A stretch of 64,000 bases of DNA, taken from assembly GCA_039881145.1 (NCBI GenBank), contig JAYKKI010000006.1:13151001-13215000 (forward strand), in the 5' to 3' direction. The notes beneath the pieces are model-generated. The model had not been told where the DNA came from, did no database searches, and saw only the letters and a program-made list of their open reading frames with translations. A program made the position numbers and the translations under genes. Source of the stretch: Druceiella hillmani (lineage: Eukaryota > Arthropoda > Insecta > Lepidoptera > Hepialidae). Positions within the stretch are counted from its first letter, which is position 1. Every line of letters begins with the position of its first letter. This document shows positions 11,340-23,197 of this stretch, in pieces.

Positions 11340-12779
11340 GATTACTTTTGCATAATTATTAATTATTCACGTTGTTTCTTAATTAAAATGATTTTTCATC
11401 GCATTTATAAAATATATTACCAAATTAAGTTTCCTGATTATGAACACTTTTTAGAATATTCATTGACACTGTTTAGGTATCGATTTTCATCATTTTGTAA
11501 TCAATATTATCGTTAAAAAGTAATTTAATTAATATTTCCTCACAACATCTTATATGCAATCTTTTTATTCCCATTAGAAATACAAGTCCTACCGGTTAGG
11601 CTGCAGAAACTGTATTTAAAGTTACCGCAAAATGGAAAGCCATTAGTTGTTGTTTTGAATGTCCAATGCCCGTTTAAACTAAGTTTACGCATGCCATCTA
11701 TTACTTTATTAAATCTTCATTACATAAGTATGTATTGCACCGCATGTCAACAAATTTGCGGTTCTACTTTTGCACAATATTTAAAACTAGTTGACGAAAA
11801 TCATCTTTACAGCAGATTTCAGCAATTCACAACCTTCATGTCAAATAATGAAAAGAATAAATTATAGGCAACGTGCTGATAGTACTAGTCAAAATATACA
11901 ATGTCCTTTTTAATTTATTACGTGATAACTTTTCCAGCTTTTATTTATCTGTTACATTGAATTACATCGAAGATATTTAAATGTATAAACAAAGAAATAT
12001 TCCCATAGTCTTTCTCTTCTCGTCAGATTTTGCTAACTCTGTCTTTTTCACTATATTTGGCTCAATAGTTTCGGAAATAAGGGGGCGGAATACTACATTT
12101 TTGCATAATTATTAGAATGTGTTTATAACACGAAACTAAAATTATGAAAAAATTTGTTATATTTCTCATAACAAGCTTTTGAAATGATACTCCTCATGGA
12201 ATATAAAATGTGAAAAAAATTTTAAGACCTTTATTGATCCATTCTTTACTTGTTATAAGTAAATTTAAAAAAAAACTAGTGATGTAAAATATATGAAAAA
12301 TGTGTGGGCACTATGGTAATTTTATTGTCTCTACGTTGCATGGTTTGTGAGAAAATCGGTTTTGAAAATAAAAAATATTAATGAATTGCCTATGATATCT
12401 TTTGTAACATGGATTCTAAATGTCATTTGAAAAACTTTGACATTTAGAGTCATCGCTACAGTTCTCCTTCAGTCTCTCCGTGGGCTTCCAAAACCACATT
12501 TTTTCATAATTTTAAACTGAGTAGTTTCGGCAATAAACAATAAGATCCCCTCCCTACTTGACATATTTTTTGCTTATTTTCAGTCTATTTCTGAAGATAT
12601 GTTGCCTAAAATTATGAAAAATATGGTTTAACACTCTTATAACATTATAAATAGAATTAAAACAACATTTTGACTATTTAATTTACGCTCCCTAAAATTT
12701 CCAAATAAATATTTTTGAGTTTTAGCAATTGCGACATATGCGGCTTATATTCTCTATTATTGTATTAAAAACAAGTTTC
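11340..12779. other. AT-rich DNA, possible old retrotransposon 3' region
   Basis: No gene seen. Phrases recur loosely inside the stretch, such as agtttcgg followed by aataa at about 12068 and 12523, and aattatgaaaaa at about 12140 and 12610. Together with the tail at 12830-12905, this suggests a decayed non-LTR element on the plus strand. A 70-codon open frame at 11655-11867 contains CTACQQIC but has no support. Confidence 0.3.
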
Positions 12780-12780
12780 A

Positions 12781-12832
12781 CGGTGTTTGAGGAAGAAAGG
12801 TTATGACGGTGTTTGAGGAAGAAAGGTTATGA
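12781..12832 (+). repeat. 26-bp tandem duplication
   Basis: Two exact head-to-tail copies of a 26-base unit beginning cggtgtttgaggaagaaagg. It lies just upstream of a decayed retrotransposon tail and has the look of a recent replication-slippage duplication. Confidence 0.95.
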
Positions 12833-12905
12833 TGGAAATACGGACAAATGATTGAATAATCTTATAAGGGCTCGATTTTCCTTTTAGGAAACGGAACCCG
12901 AAAAA
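12830..12905 (+). mobile_element. decayed non-LTR retrotransposon 3' tail
   Basis: The segment contains aatcttataaggg, then ttttccttttaggaaacgg and aacccgaaaaaa, the same order of motifs as the tail at 6260-6366. No coding sequence of the element is preserved nearby. Confidence 0.5.
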
Positions 12906-12960
12906 ATTAGGAAAATAAATTCCCGTTTATATCCGCCTTCGTAGTTTGTCCTAGTAATTT

Positions 12961-12965
12961 ATATA

Positions 12966-13046
<81 letters not shown>
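12961..13046. repeat. (TA)n microsatellite
   Basis: An almost uninterrupted AT dinucleotide run of about 86 bases with one C interruption. Confidence 0.98.
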
Positions 13047-13049
<3 letters not shown>

Positions 13050-13375
13050 CAATATGCAGTAAGTAAGTACGATTAGAAACGAATTATACTAAGTGAACAG
13101 TACAATCGTCTCAGTTACTTCGCAGGTTTCATTCTTGTTATGTATTTAATTTTTGACGAAAACTGAAAACTTGTCAAGTTAATTGTTGGTTAGCAAATTT
13201 TCTTTTCTAATTAAAAGTAATGGTAGCTTAATATATACATTTTATAATACATAAGATACTCAAAACCTACTGTAGTGAAACAAGTAAATATAATTTTATT
13301 TAGAGGTCAATATTATGGTGACAATAAAAGTATGCGCAAGAAAATTAAAAGTAACAAAATTGATTCTTATTGACT

Positions 13376-15580
13376 TTCACAATTCAAAATATATATCTCA
13401 CAATTCAAAATAGATAAAACTTTTTCTTCCTATCTCGTATACTTATATACTTCGTATACAAAATATATATCTCGTATACAAAATATATATCTCGTATACT
13501 TATATACTTCGTATACAAAATATATATCTATATACAAAATATATACTTCGTATACAAAATATATATTATACTTCGTATACAAAATATATATCTCACAATT
13601 CAAAATAGATAAAACTTTTTCTTCCTATCTCGTATACTTATATACTTCGTATACAAAATATATATCTCGTATACAAAATATATATCTCGTATACTTATAT
13701 ACTTCGTATACAAAATATATATCTCGTATACTTATATACTTCGTATACAAAATATATATCTCGTATACTTATATACTTCGTATACAAAATATATATCTAT
13801 ATACAAAATATATACTTCGTATACAAAATATATATTATACTTCGTATACAAAATATATATCTCACAATTCAAAATAGATAAAACTTTTTCTTCCTATCTC
13901 GTATACTTATATACTTCGTATACAAAATATATATCTCGTATACAAAATATATATCTCGTATACTTATATACTTCGTATACAAAATATATATCTCGTATAC
14001 AAAATATATATCTCGTATACTTATATACTTCGTATACAAAATATATATCTCGTATACAAAATATATATCTCGTATACTTATATACTTCGTATACAAAATA
14101 TATATCTCGTATACAAAATATATATCTCGTATACTTATATACTTCGTATACAAAATATATATCTCACAATTCAAAATAGATAAAACTTTTTCTTCCTATC
14201 TCGTATACTTATATACTTCGTATACAAAATATATATCTCGTATACTTATATACTTCGTATACAAAATATATATCTCGTATACTTATATACTTCGTATACA
14301 AAATATATATCTCGTATACTTATATACTTCGTATACAAAATATATATCTATATACAAAATATATACTTCGTATACAAAATATATATTATACTTCGTATAC
14401 AAAATATATATCTCACAATTCAAAATAGATAAAACTTTTTCTTCCTATCTCGTATACTTATATACTTCGTATACAAAATATATATCTCGTATACAAAATA
14501 TATATCTCGTATACTTATATACTTCGTATACAAAATATATATCTATATACAAAATATATACTTCGTATACAAAATATATATTATACTTCGTATACAAAAT
14601 ATATATCTCACAATTCAAAATAGATAAAACTTTTTCTTCCTATCTCGTATACTTATATACTTCGTATACAAAATATATATCTCGTATACAAAATATATAT
14701 CTCGTATACTTATATACTTCGTATACAAAATATATATCTCGTATACTTATATACTTCGTATACAAAATATATATCTATATACAAAATATATACTTCGTAT
14801 ACAAAATATATATTATACTTCGTATACAAAATATATATCTCACAATTCAAAATAGATAAAACTTTTTCTTCCTATCTCGTATACTTATATACTTCGTATA
14901 CAAAATATATATCTCGTATACAAAATATATATCTCGTATACTTATATACTTCGTATACAAAATATATATCTCGTATACAAAATATATATCTCGTATACTT
15001 ATATACTTCGTATACAAAATATATATCTCGTATACAAAATATATATCTCGTATACTTATATACTTCGTATACAAAATATATATCTCGTATACTTATATAC
15101 TTCGTATACAAAATATATATCTCGTATACTTATATACTTCGTATACAAAATATATATCTATATACAAAATATATACTTCGTATACAAAATATATATTATA
15201 CTTCGTATACAAAATATATATCTCACAATTCAAAATAGATAAAACTTTTTCTTCCTATCTCGTATACTTATATACTTCGTATACAAAATATATATCTCGT
15301 ATACAAAATATATATCTCGTATACTTATATACTTCGTATACAAAATATATATCTCGTATACAAAATATATATCTCGTATACTTATATACTTCGTATACAA
15401 AATATATATCTCGTATACAAAATATATATCTCGTATACTTATATACTTCGTATACAAAATATATATCTATATACAAAATATATACTTCGTATACAAAATA
15501 TATATTATACTTCGTATACAAAATATATATCTCACAATTCAAAATAGATAAAACTTTTTCTTCCTATCTCGTATACTTAA
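13376..15580 (+). repeat. modular AT-rich satellite array
   Basis: About 2.2 kb of tandem repeat built from four kinds of module. A 37-base lead begins ctcacaattcaaaatag, with starts at 13397, 13592, 13861, 14163, 14412, 14607, 14839, 15222 and 15531. A 37-base module begins ctcgtatacttatatac, a 20-base module begins ctcgtatacaaaatat, and a 64-base tail begins ctatatac. The eight complete higher-order units are 195, 269, 302, 249, 195, 232, 383 and 309 bases. Each length is explained exactly by different numbers of the 37- and 20-base modules (the 302-base unit lacks the tail). The modules are near-identical, so the array is young or homogenised. Long minus-strand open frames here (such as 13869-14174) are translations of the repeat, not genes. 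Confidence 0.97.
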
Positions 15581-15599
15581 GTCGTAGCTTTATATTAAA

Positions 15600-15981
15600 T
15601 AAAATTTTACTTATAGGCAATTATTACAGTGGCTTTATATTTCAAAGTTCGGATAATTTTCTCTGGATGGTTTCCCTTAATATTAGAATATATTTATTTT
15701 CGTGATTCACAATTCCAAGTGAATAAAATTTCCTTTTTACTCTTTCACATGCTACAGTCGTCGCCTTCTAGGGTTCTGACAACATCTGTTCAGACTCCCT
15801 AGTGATTCAGCTGCCGTCGCGTCATAACGTTGCAGACGGTAATTTGATGAGGGATTTCGTGGGATACTTGGCCATATACCACGCTGTCGTGATCTGCTCA
15901 TACAATATATATTCCCACGGGAAAGCATTTTCATACTGTGTATATTTTTGATATTACTGGTTAAAATAAGTTGGGATGTTT

Positions 15982-15985
<4 letters not shown>
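15600..15985. other. unique flank of the satellite, no gene recognised
   Basis: A moderately GC-rich patch at 15750-15870 gives a 60-codon minus-strand frame with no family signature. Nothing else is seen. Confidence 0.3.
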
Positions 15986-16061
<76 letters not shown>

Positions 16062-16080
16062 TAGAGACACACACACACAT
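15986..16080. repeat. compound microsatellite (TA)n-(GA)n-(CA)n
   Basis: TA repeats (15986-16028) run into GA repeats (16029-16058) and then a short CA run (16068-16080). Open frames across it on both strands are artefacts of the repeat. Confidence 0.97.
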
Positions 16081-16097
16081 GCATATGTGTTGCATGA

Positions 16098-16139
16098 AAG
16101 AATAACGACCTACACAGCTTTGTGTAGGTCGTTATTCTT
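16098..16139. repeat. perfect 19-bp hairpin
   Basis: Arms 16098-16116 (aagaataacgacctacaca) and 16121-16139 are exact reverse complements separated by the four bases gctt. Such a perfect short-loop palindrome is likely a recent palindromic insertion, transposon terminus or templated repair product. It could fold as RNA if transcribed, but nothing indicates a named RNA gene. Confidence 0.95.
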
Positions 16140-18860
16140 ACATTTTTATTGGTCATAATATTGATTAAAAGTAAAATCAGCATTCCCTAAAAATTGGTAA
16201 TGACGATATAATCAATTATGTGATAGAAATATTAAAATTTTTCAAGAAAAGTAACATATGGTAGACGAAAATATAATTTTGGTTCTGCAAAAATTTTGTG
16301 AGATTTTTCGTAATAGGAAATTCAAAATTTTTTGAGCGGCTAATAAAATTTGATAAATTGTAGAGTGTTTGTCATATATCTTTATAACCATACGTTAGTT
16401 GCTGTTGAGAACTTGATACGAGACCGATATGAGCTAAGACAGAAATGTTATTGGTAAAAAGAAGGTGCCAGTTGTCCCTTACCAAGAAGAGTAATCAATG
16501 GTCGTGCAAAAGTAGAGTTTGAATGGGAAGAAATAAATAAAGTATAGTCGTACGTACTTCATATTTCTTCCTGACAAATAACGGTTTAATATTTGTGCTA
16601 CCTAGTTGTAATACGCAATATTTGTCGTATTATGAAATCGAATTTTAGAATACTTAGATGGAACTGAAACCGTTTTCATCCGTTTTCAAACTGGAACTCT
16701 TTTGCGGCGTTATGCCGGTAATATTTAGCCCAAATATTTTAATCAAATGATAAGTTTAATTTTAAAAATTATAAAAAATAATATATTTTTAAATAAATGT
16801 TAATTTTTTGCCTAAATACATATAAATATTCAAAATTCTTATGTCAATATTTCCATGATCAGATTATAAACGTTATTCAGTTAATACTTAAGCAAAACTG
16901 ATTGTGTTACTTGCTTGACTCTCGAGATATGATTACAGCGATTGATGAGGTCAATATTTTTTCATGTTTTTTTTTACTTATAAACGTAGATATTGTTTTA
17001 TTTACCTGGCACCGTTTGTTATTGGCTTTGAAAAGGTGGACTATATATTTATTGGATTCAATTACTCTTTCCCTAATATATATAATATATAAATTTATAT
17101 ATTATGTAAGGCATATTGTAATGTTTACAATTTTATATATTAGGTAAGGTACATTGTGTAATCTCCCATGTGAATAGAAATGAATATTTTTATGGTTTTA
17201 AATATTTTAGTGTTATCTAAAAATTGCACTAAATTGTATACAGGATCTATATTATGAACACATTTGAAGTGAAAACTGCGTATTATCTGATTCGATAATA
17301 AAAATAAAATGAAGCTGCAATAAAAAGCTGACATACGGATTTAACCATCACTTTCAGAACTGTGCTTTCAAGTTATAGTAATTATAATCATTATACTAAG
17401 AGAACTTTTGACTTTTGTACAAACGATCAGAGAAACGTACGTTTTGGTTTTAAAAATGTATATATAGCATATTCTACTATTTTTTAATATCTTTAACATA
17501 CAGATAGACCTCCATAATAGTTTAAAATTATAACGGAGACATAATAACTTGTTTACTATTATGTAGAATTTAAGATTTTTAGAGAGTTCGAAGTAAACGC
17601 CTAAGTTAAAAAATTAGTTTTAAATGATTTACTCTACAGTGGCCATAGTAGTAATAGTTATTAAGAAGTAGTTAAATGTAGAATTTTGATGGATGCATTA
17701 ATTTTATTTTCTGTACAGTTATTGACGCGTAAACAAACACACGTTGAGTCTCGTTAGATATAGCAAGATTTTAATGAGGGTACGTAAATGGCCTATTTTA
17801 TGAATAAATGGAACAAGTACTACGCAATGAGCTTGCGAAAAATAAATTTGTTTCAATTTTTTGTTGATATACGTATCATATTTTATTTTTTACTACAAAA
17901 GACTTACCATGTATCATTGGTACAAATTTGACCAGCAAAACTATCGGTGAAAATTACATGAAAATGAATATGAATACAAATTAATATTGAAATGAAATTA
18001 TATTGAAATTGAATACAAATTTACTTAAAATACGCAAAACTAATCTTAGAAAACTTTATACAGGTACATTCACATACTCGCCGAGACTGGTCGAGTACGA
18101 CTGTGTGAACAGCATATTTCGGACGTTTGTCTCTATGTCAGTTTTTGACCAGACACAAAGGGATATGGAAAACGTGGAAATCTATGCACGTAGTTTTCAC
18201 AATCAATAAAAAATGTTACGATTCAAAATATGTTGGTAAATGCAACCAATTTGATCAACAATCAATTATTAAAACAAAATCGAATTTAAAGCAAATGATA
18301 TTACAGTGGCATTGTCAAATTTCAATGGAAGTGATACCGACTTGCAAAGCCAAGAAACTTGTGACGAATATTTTTTTGCAGGAAAATAATCTGTTTTTAT
18401 GATTAGGCTTTTATAAAGCAAACTCATTATCCAATTAAAAAGGTAAAATTTGGAAGGGCTATAAAGGTTCCAACGTATTTCTCCAAATATATCGGAAATG
18501 GCAATTCGTAAGCGAGCATTAACTACTCATGGTAATGTCAAAAGCCGCATCTGAGAAAAATGCTTACCAAAACTCTTAATTCTGGTGACTGTTTGAATAT
18601 GCTTACAAATCGTAATCGCGATAAATCGTTTTTGTAATTAACATGCTCTTTCATTATTAAATTATTTAAAAAGTAAAAATAATTTCTAATAATTTGAAAT
18701 AGAGGCAGTGCTAAAATTATTTTGTTCATGCCTGTAATTTTTTAAATGAAAATAATTGATTTTCAGAAACGTTTCTTATGTATGTCGATTATTTATAATT
18801 TTTCAATATTAACTTTTCTTATGTAAAATATTCATATAATTACATGAATTGATATTCACC
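16140..18860. other. anonymous AT-rich DNA
   Basis: No gene recognised. The part at 17180-17400 resembles 48150-48350 and belongs to a diverged duplication. Two overlapping plus-strand open frames at 18003-18402 (68 and 91 codons) lie in different frames and could be one frameshifted remnant (SMSVFDQTQRDMENVEIYAR then KKCYDSKYVGKCNQFDQQS), but no family is recognised. Confidence 0.3.
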
Positions 18861-18970
18861 GAGCACGTGGATAAAGGACCTGGACATTTGCGTGTCCAAG
18901 TTTCTCGCCGAATGGTTGCTGAGGCTCTACTTGTCTATGTCCGAGACGTTCGAGCGAGTATTTGAATCAG
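18858..18970 (+). other. small less-AT-rich island, possible exon
   Basis: About 110 bases stand out from the AT-rich surroundings. One plus frame reads DLDICVSKFLAEWLLRLYLS and onward to a possible donor (gaatcaggtacagag, about 18970). A second plus frame is also open (containing SRRMVAEALLVYVRD). Without a clear acceptor or homologue the strand and frame cannot be decided. Confidence 0.2.
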
Positions 18971-21281
18971 GTACAGAGTTTTTTAGCACAGAATTTTTTG
19001 ATTTCAGAAAATTGAAAGATAAGTTATTACTTATTCTTCAGTGTTATTTATAATTTCACAATCATGTCGTAAAATTATTATCTGGTCTTGTATAATATTC
19101 ATTTTTGTATACTGATTTGCTTTTTGTAATGATAACTCTATGCTACACTCCATGTGCTATGTTGTTACCCTATTTTTCAACTGAGAGATTTACCTGTGGT
19201 TGAGTAAAAGTTTCATAATAAGAATTGTTTGGTACAGGTGAGTGTATTTTTGATGGCACCGAAGATTATTCAAATATAGATTGAAACTATATTTAGTATA
19301 TCAACTGTTTGAATTGATTTTGGAAAATATAACTGTAATATTTGGGTAAACTAAATTTAACCGCATCCATTTCGATTTTTTACAATATGAAGTGGTATTA
19401 TTGAACAATACCATTAATACTCCGTTCCATTATCATGGAAATAAAGTGTATTATTAAACGGAAAGGAATGATCGACTGAATACAGCCACGCGGCAAATGT
19501 CGCACACTGAACTAACGACCAATAAGTTGACGGATAACCCCGGTGATGAAAGAAGTCCGACAAGGATCGCCATTCAATTTAATTCCTAAGTAAGTCGACA
19601 ATTTGAAGGAGAGACTTTGTGGGACAAATAACATTTAATTAATTTTATTTTATTGGATTTACCAAAGGTTCAGGTTATCACAGTTAAGGTCAAAGATTGT
19701 GAGTAAGTAAGGTATTATTGTAAGGTATAATTGACAGTTAATAGTTTGTACTTGTCAAACTGACAATGTTAAATAAAAACATATAATATTTTAGCGTTTT
19801 CTGGGTCTTGTACATTTTGCAGTACAAATTGATTTGTAATAGTAAATTCGTTTTTCATTTCAACATATTAATAAAAATATTTTGACATTTTCTTACAATA
19901 CTTAGTCAAAGAGTCTATAGTTTGCTGATAACAAAATTTCCGTCGTTTAGGTGATCGTTACGGAGATAACACTTAATATACACGAGGAAAAAAATTTTGG
20001 TTGCAAAGTAATATATAATTATTTATTAGAAAAACAGTGTTTTATTTTATACCTAATATTTTGTCTAAATAAAACGAGGAATTTAAGTACAAGGCGTTAG
20101 ACAGAACAACGTTCTGTAATCTAGAATGAGACATTCTAAGTTAAGTTACGTGAATAAGACATGATGTAACAAAATGTTACGTAACAAGCGACAACATAAA
20201 CGGAAAGCCCTGTAATCTTACTTTTGAAGTAGGCAAACTTCAGTTTCTACTTTATTGTGAAAATGACAATCTACATCTGTATCATATAATCTATACAAAA
20301 ACATCGATTAGCGAGGAAAATTTTGAGCTCATTGTTAACACATTTATAAATATTTAAGTTACATACAAATAAACCAGCGGAAACCATTTAATTCATAGAG
20401 TTTATGAGAAATATTCTATTTTACATCTCCGCCTCCAAACAATAACCGTAAAGTTCTATCGCTAACTTTTTAATGTTTGAATATTTGTGACCCGCGATAG
20501 CAAAAACATATTCCTAATTTTTTTGGACTTTAAATTGCATGATTGGTAAAATCGTTCAATGTTTTATTTTAATTCAAAGTATAAGAAAGCTTTCGAGGAG
20601 AAATAGAAATTGCCATTTAGTGATTTTAATTTTATCAAAGACTTGGTAATGCCTTTGAACGGTGCTCTTTTACAAATTTGAAATCAAGGTGCCGGTATTA
20701 GCTTCAATAGTTTTATTCTCATAAAAAATTAACCCTTAAAATAAGAGTTATGTATTTAGGATTCATGTAACTATGTGTTTGTTTATTTCCTCGTGGCGAT
20801 GAAACGGCTCCACCGATTTTAATAAATAAAATACGGTTTAAAAAAAATTTAAAAAATCATTAAATTTTTAATGCATCATCAATGCCAGACCGTTTACGAG
20901 AATGTACAAAAGAGACAATATTTCATCTACAAACATTTTTATAGAAGTGCTTATCCGTATAAGATACGACAAATATTATAATAACTAATCATGCTTTGCA
21001 TAATTTTAGGTGCTAAAAACCTGTAGATATTCAGTACTGCTATCTAATGTGAATAAATTTATTAACAAAACTGACTATTTTGTATTAAACTAAAATCATC
21101 CTGTACAAAATTTCAATTCCACGAATAAACTTGTACTAATATTTCTTACGTTTCAGCTTATTCAAATAATTGTGAATTTTCGCTATATTGCGTCATGTTC
21201 TTGCGTATCAGCGAATGTAGGTGCGTTGTTTGTAAGTAATACTGAACTTAATCGTCTTTATAAATGGAATAATCAATATGA
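18971..21281. other. anonymous AT-rich DNA with two small oddities
   Basis: At 19458-19589 a 43-residue plus frame (TERNDRLNTATRQMSHTELT and onward) lies in a GC-richer patch and ends beside a GTAAGT donor-like site; its function is unknown. At 20745-20830 a fragment with gatgaaacggctccaccg resembles insect non-LTR 3' ends. No other structure is seen. Confidence 0.3.
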
Positions 21282-21354
21282 GCCCGGATAGCTCAGTTGG
21301 TAGAGCATTGGACTTTTAATCCAAGGGTCCAGGGTTCGAATCCCTGTTCGGGCG
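21282..21354 (+). tRNA. tRNA-Lys: tRNA-Lys (anticodon UUU)
   Basis: A complete 73-base cloverleaf. The acceptor stem gcccgga pairs with ttcgggc followed by discriminator g. The D arm contains the A-box (tagctcagttgg), the anticodon loop is cttttaa with anticodon TTT, and the T arm contains the B-box ggttcgaatcc. There is no intron and no encoded CCA, as normal for eukaryotes. A T5 run ten bases downstream (21364-21368) would terminate RNA polymerase III. It looks intact and functional. It delivers lysine to AAA/AAG codons in cytosolic translation. Two decayed relatives lie at 23131-23197 and 48435-48515. Confidence 0.98.
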
Positions 21355-21559
21355 ATTTCATTATTTTTATGAACAAATATTTTATTAGTTTTGAAGAATT
21401 TTGAAAAAAGGTTTGTATTAATATTAAAATATATACGTTTAAAACCTAGTATAAAGTTTATCATTACGTTTTGAAAGCATATTGTGATGGTGATTATAAA
21501 TAAGCAGAATGTAACTAACAATAACCACTACATCAAAGGTAATGAATTAACGCGTAAAA

Positions 21560-21965
21560 TATATTATAATCGTTAGAGACATCCACACGCATTAATCGGC
21601 AAACTTGTTCCGAGCTCGTGCGACCTGTAGTGCGTATCTCACCTTCACTAAAATCCATGTGTACCATCTTATTATGTTACAGCCATTATAAACACCGGTT
21701 TAAAGGTTACCATGACATCAAATACCATCATTATGTACAACGTTCTTTCCCTCATTGTTTATCCTAGTTTCTTACGTAAAATAGCAGTAGGAAGTTGCGT
21801 TCTCAGTTGAATGTCATACCGTTGTACGTGGCATGGTTCTGTACGATAATTCTCGATCCATCCATTATAATAATCGACTCCCTCTTCGGTTTGTTCTTGA
21901 AAAGGATAGCTAAGGATTTTCCTGGCGTAAAGCTTATCATTTGTGTTCTAGTCCCTAATTTAAAC
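21560..21965 (-). pseudogene. broken copy of an unknown coding-like block (paralogue of 51050-51450)
   Basis: On the minus strand a frame beginning MISFTPGKSLAILFKNK (ATG near 21950) aligns residue by residue with the block at 51136-51435. Shared features are TP-x-KSLA, F-R/K-N-R/K, a hydrophobic run before M-x-G, a C-terminal RNFLL, and further on T-L/F-Y-I/F-M. A stop (FN-stop-ERNFLL) and a frameshift near 21770 break this copy. Similarity continues at the nucleotide level to about 21560 (gagac..ttaatcggc and cgcgacc-type landmarks). The product is not recognised. Because the substitutions keep the frame for about 50 codons, the ancestor was probably coding. Confidence 0.4.
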
Positions 21966-23130
21966 TATATATTACATATTAAAATATTTAAGCCAATAAA
22001 CAAAAAAAATCAAATTACGAGAATTGTTGTTAAAATGTAGAACTTTCATTAAATTAAAATTATAATTTAAAAAAAAGTACTTAGAAAAGTCTGGTACTTT
22101 ACGTTAAATCCTCATATATAGATTTTTTTGGGATTTGGCGTAAAATAATGAATATTTTATAAATGAAGAAATCCAATATCGTAATCATATTTTTTTATAA
22201 TAATATCTGTCTTATATAGTGGAATTTATATAAATATATACAATTATTTTGACCGTTTTACATCTAAATTAAATTTTATTTTTTTCGCTGCAACATTAAT
22301 TACACGAAAAATAACAGTTTAATGTAATTGGTGTAAAAAGATAAATATATACTATGAGATATTAAATTAAAAGAAATACACTTTTTTCAGAAGTTAAATA
22401 ATTCTCCATATCAATGCTTCCTAAATCAATCATTAATCATGATCGGTTTTATTTAGACAAAGGGGTTACATAAAAATAAGAAGAAAAACAAAATACACAA
22501 TAGCACGTTGTTTTAAAGTATTCAGAAATATTTTTATTAACTCAGCTTTGTGATAGTATAGGAAACATTGTTCACAAAACCTGACATGTATTTCTAACCA
22601 TTGTAAATTTGTATACTTATTGAAACAAATTCGTGTTCTAACCGTCGCAGTTTATAAAGTACTTTGGTGTGGACGTACAGCTGAATCAATTATTCTATAG
22701 AAGAATGAACAAAAATGGAATCAAATCAAGATATAACTGAATCTGACGACAATTATGTAGCTGAATTAATATGACGTAATCTCACCCCATATAACTGGAA
22801 AATGACATCATCAAACCACCAAACATGTTTCAGAAAGAGTTATACAATATTTTAGTAATGAAGTAAAGAGACTGTAACAACCAAAGTGTCTCAGGCGATT
22901 CTATGTATTTAACTGAGTATATCTGAAGCGTGTTTTTATAAAAAAAGTAATTTTTTTTCATTTGATCTACGACTTTGTTAGTGATTTTTTTCAGAAACAG
23001 TTGAGGAATCTTATATAGCTTTTTACACTGTATACTCAGTTTGATGCATAGTCACATATATTTATAACAAGCACGTTATTTATGGTACACATTACGTTTG
23101 TGTATATACCAATGATATTTTATTCTCATT
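21966..23130. other. anonymous AT-rich DNA
   Basis: No gene or repeat identity recognised. A 19-codon ATG frame with a good start context at 22714 is too short to support. Confidence 0.35.
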
Positions 23131-23197
23131 AATCTAGTTTAGCTCCTATAGCATTGAACTTTTCTATGGTTCCACAGTTCGAGTCCCTGTTAGGGTG
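23131..23197 (+). pseudogene. degenerate tRNA-Lys relic
   Basis: The order of tRNA-Lys landmarks is kept: tagctc, tatagcattgaactttt and agttcgagtccctgtt. The acceptor stem no longer pairs, the anticodon stem is broken, and bases are missing from the D loop. A T6 run follows at 23202. It is a dead copy of the gene at 21282-21354 or a tRNA-derived short interspersed element. Confidence 0.7.

Noticed and set aside
13869..15542. Long minus-strand open frames rich in Tyr, Ile and Phe
   Set aside because: They are translations of the satellite modules in two frames, with no start, codon bias or non-repeat sequence.
13376..15580. Similarity of the satellite's atatacttcgtata phrase to the arm of a loxP recombination site
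   Set aside because: A loxP site needs two inverted 13-base arms around an 8-base spacer. Here the phrase is one base different and appears in direct tandem without that arrangement, so it is a coincidence of AT-rich sequence.
13376..15580. CRISPR-like array
   Set aside because: Repeats are contiguous without unique spacers and the DNA is eukaryotic.
21273..21521. Minus-strand open frame over the tRNA-Lys gene
   Set aside because: Its ARTGIRTLDP-type start is the reverse reading of the tRNA T arm and anticodon stem, not a protein.
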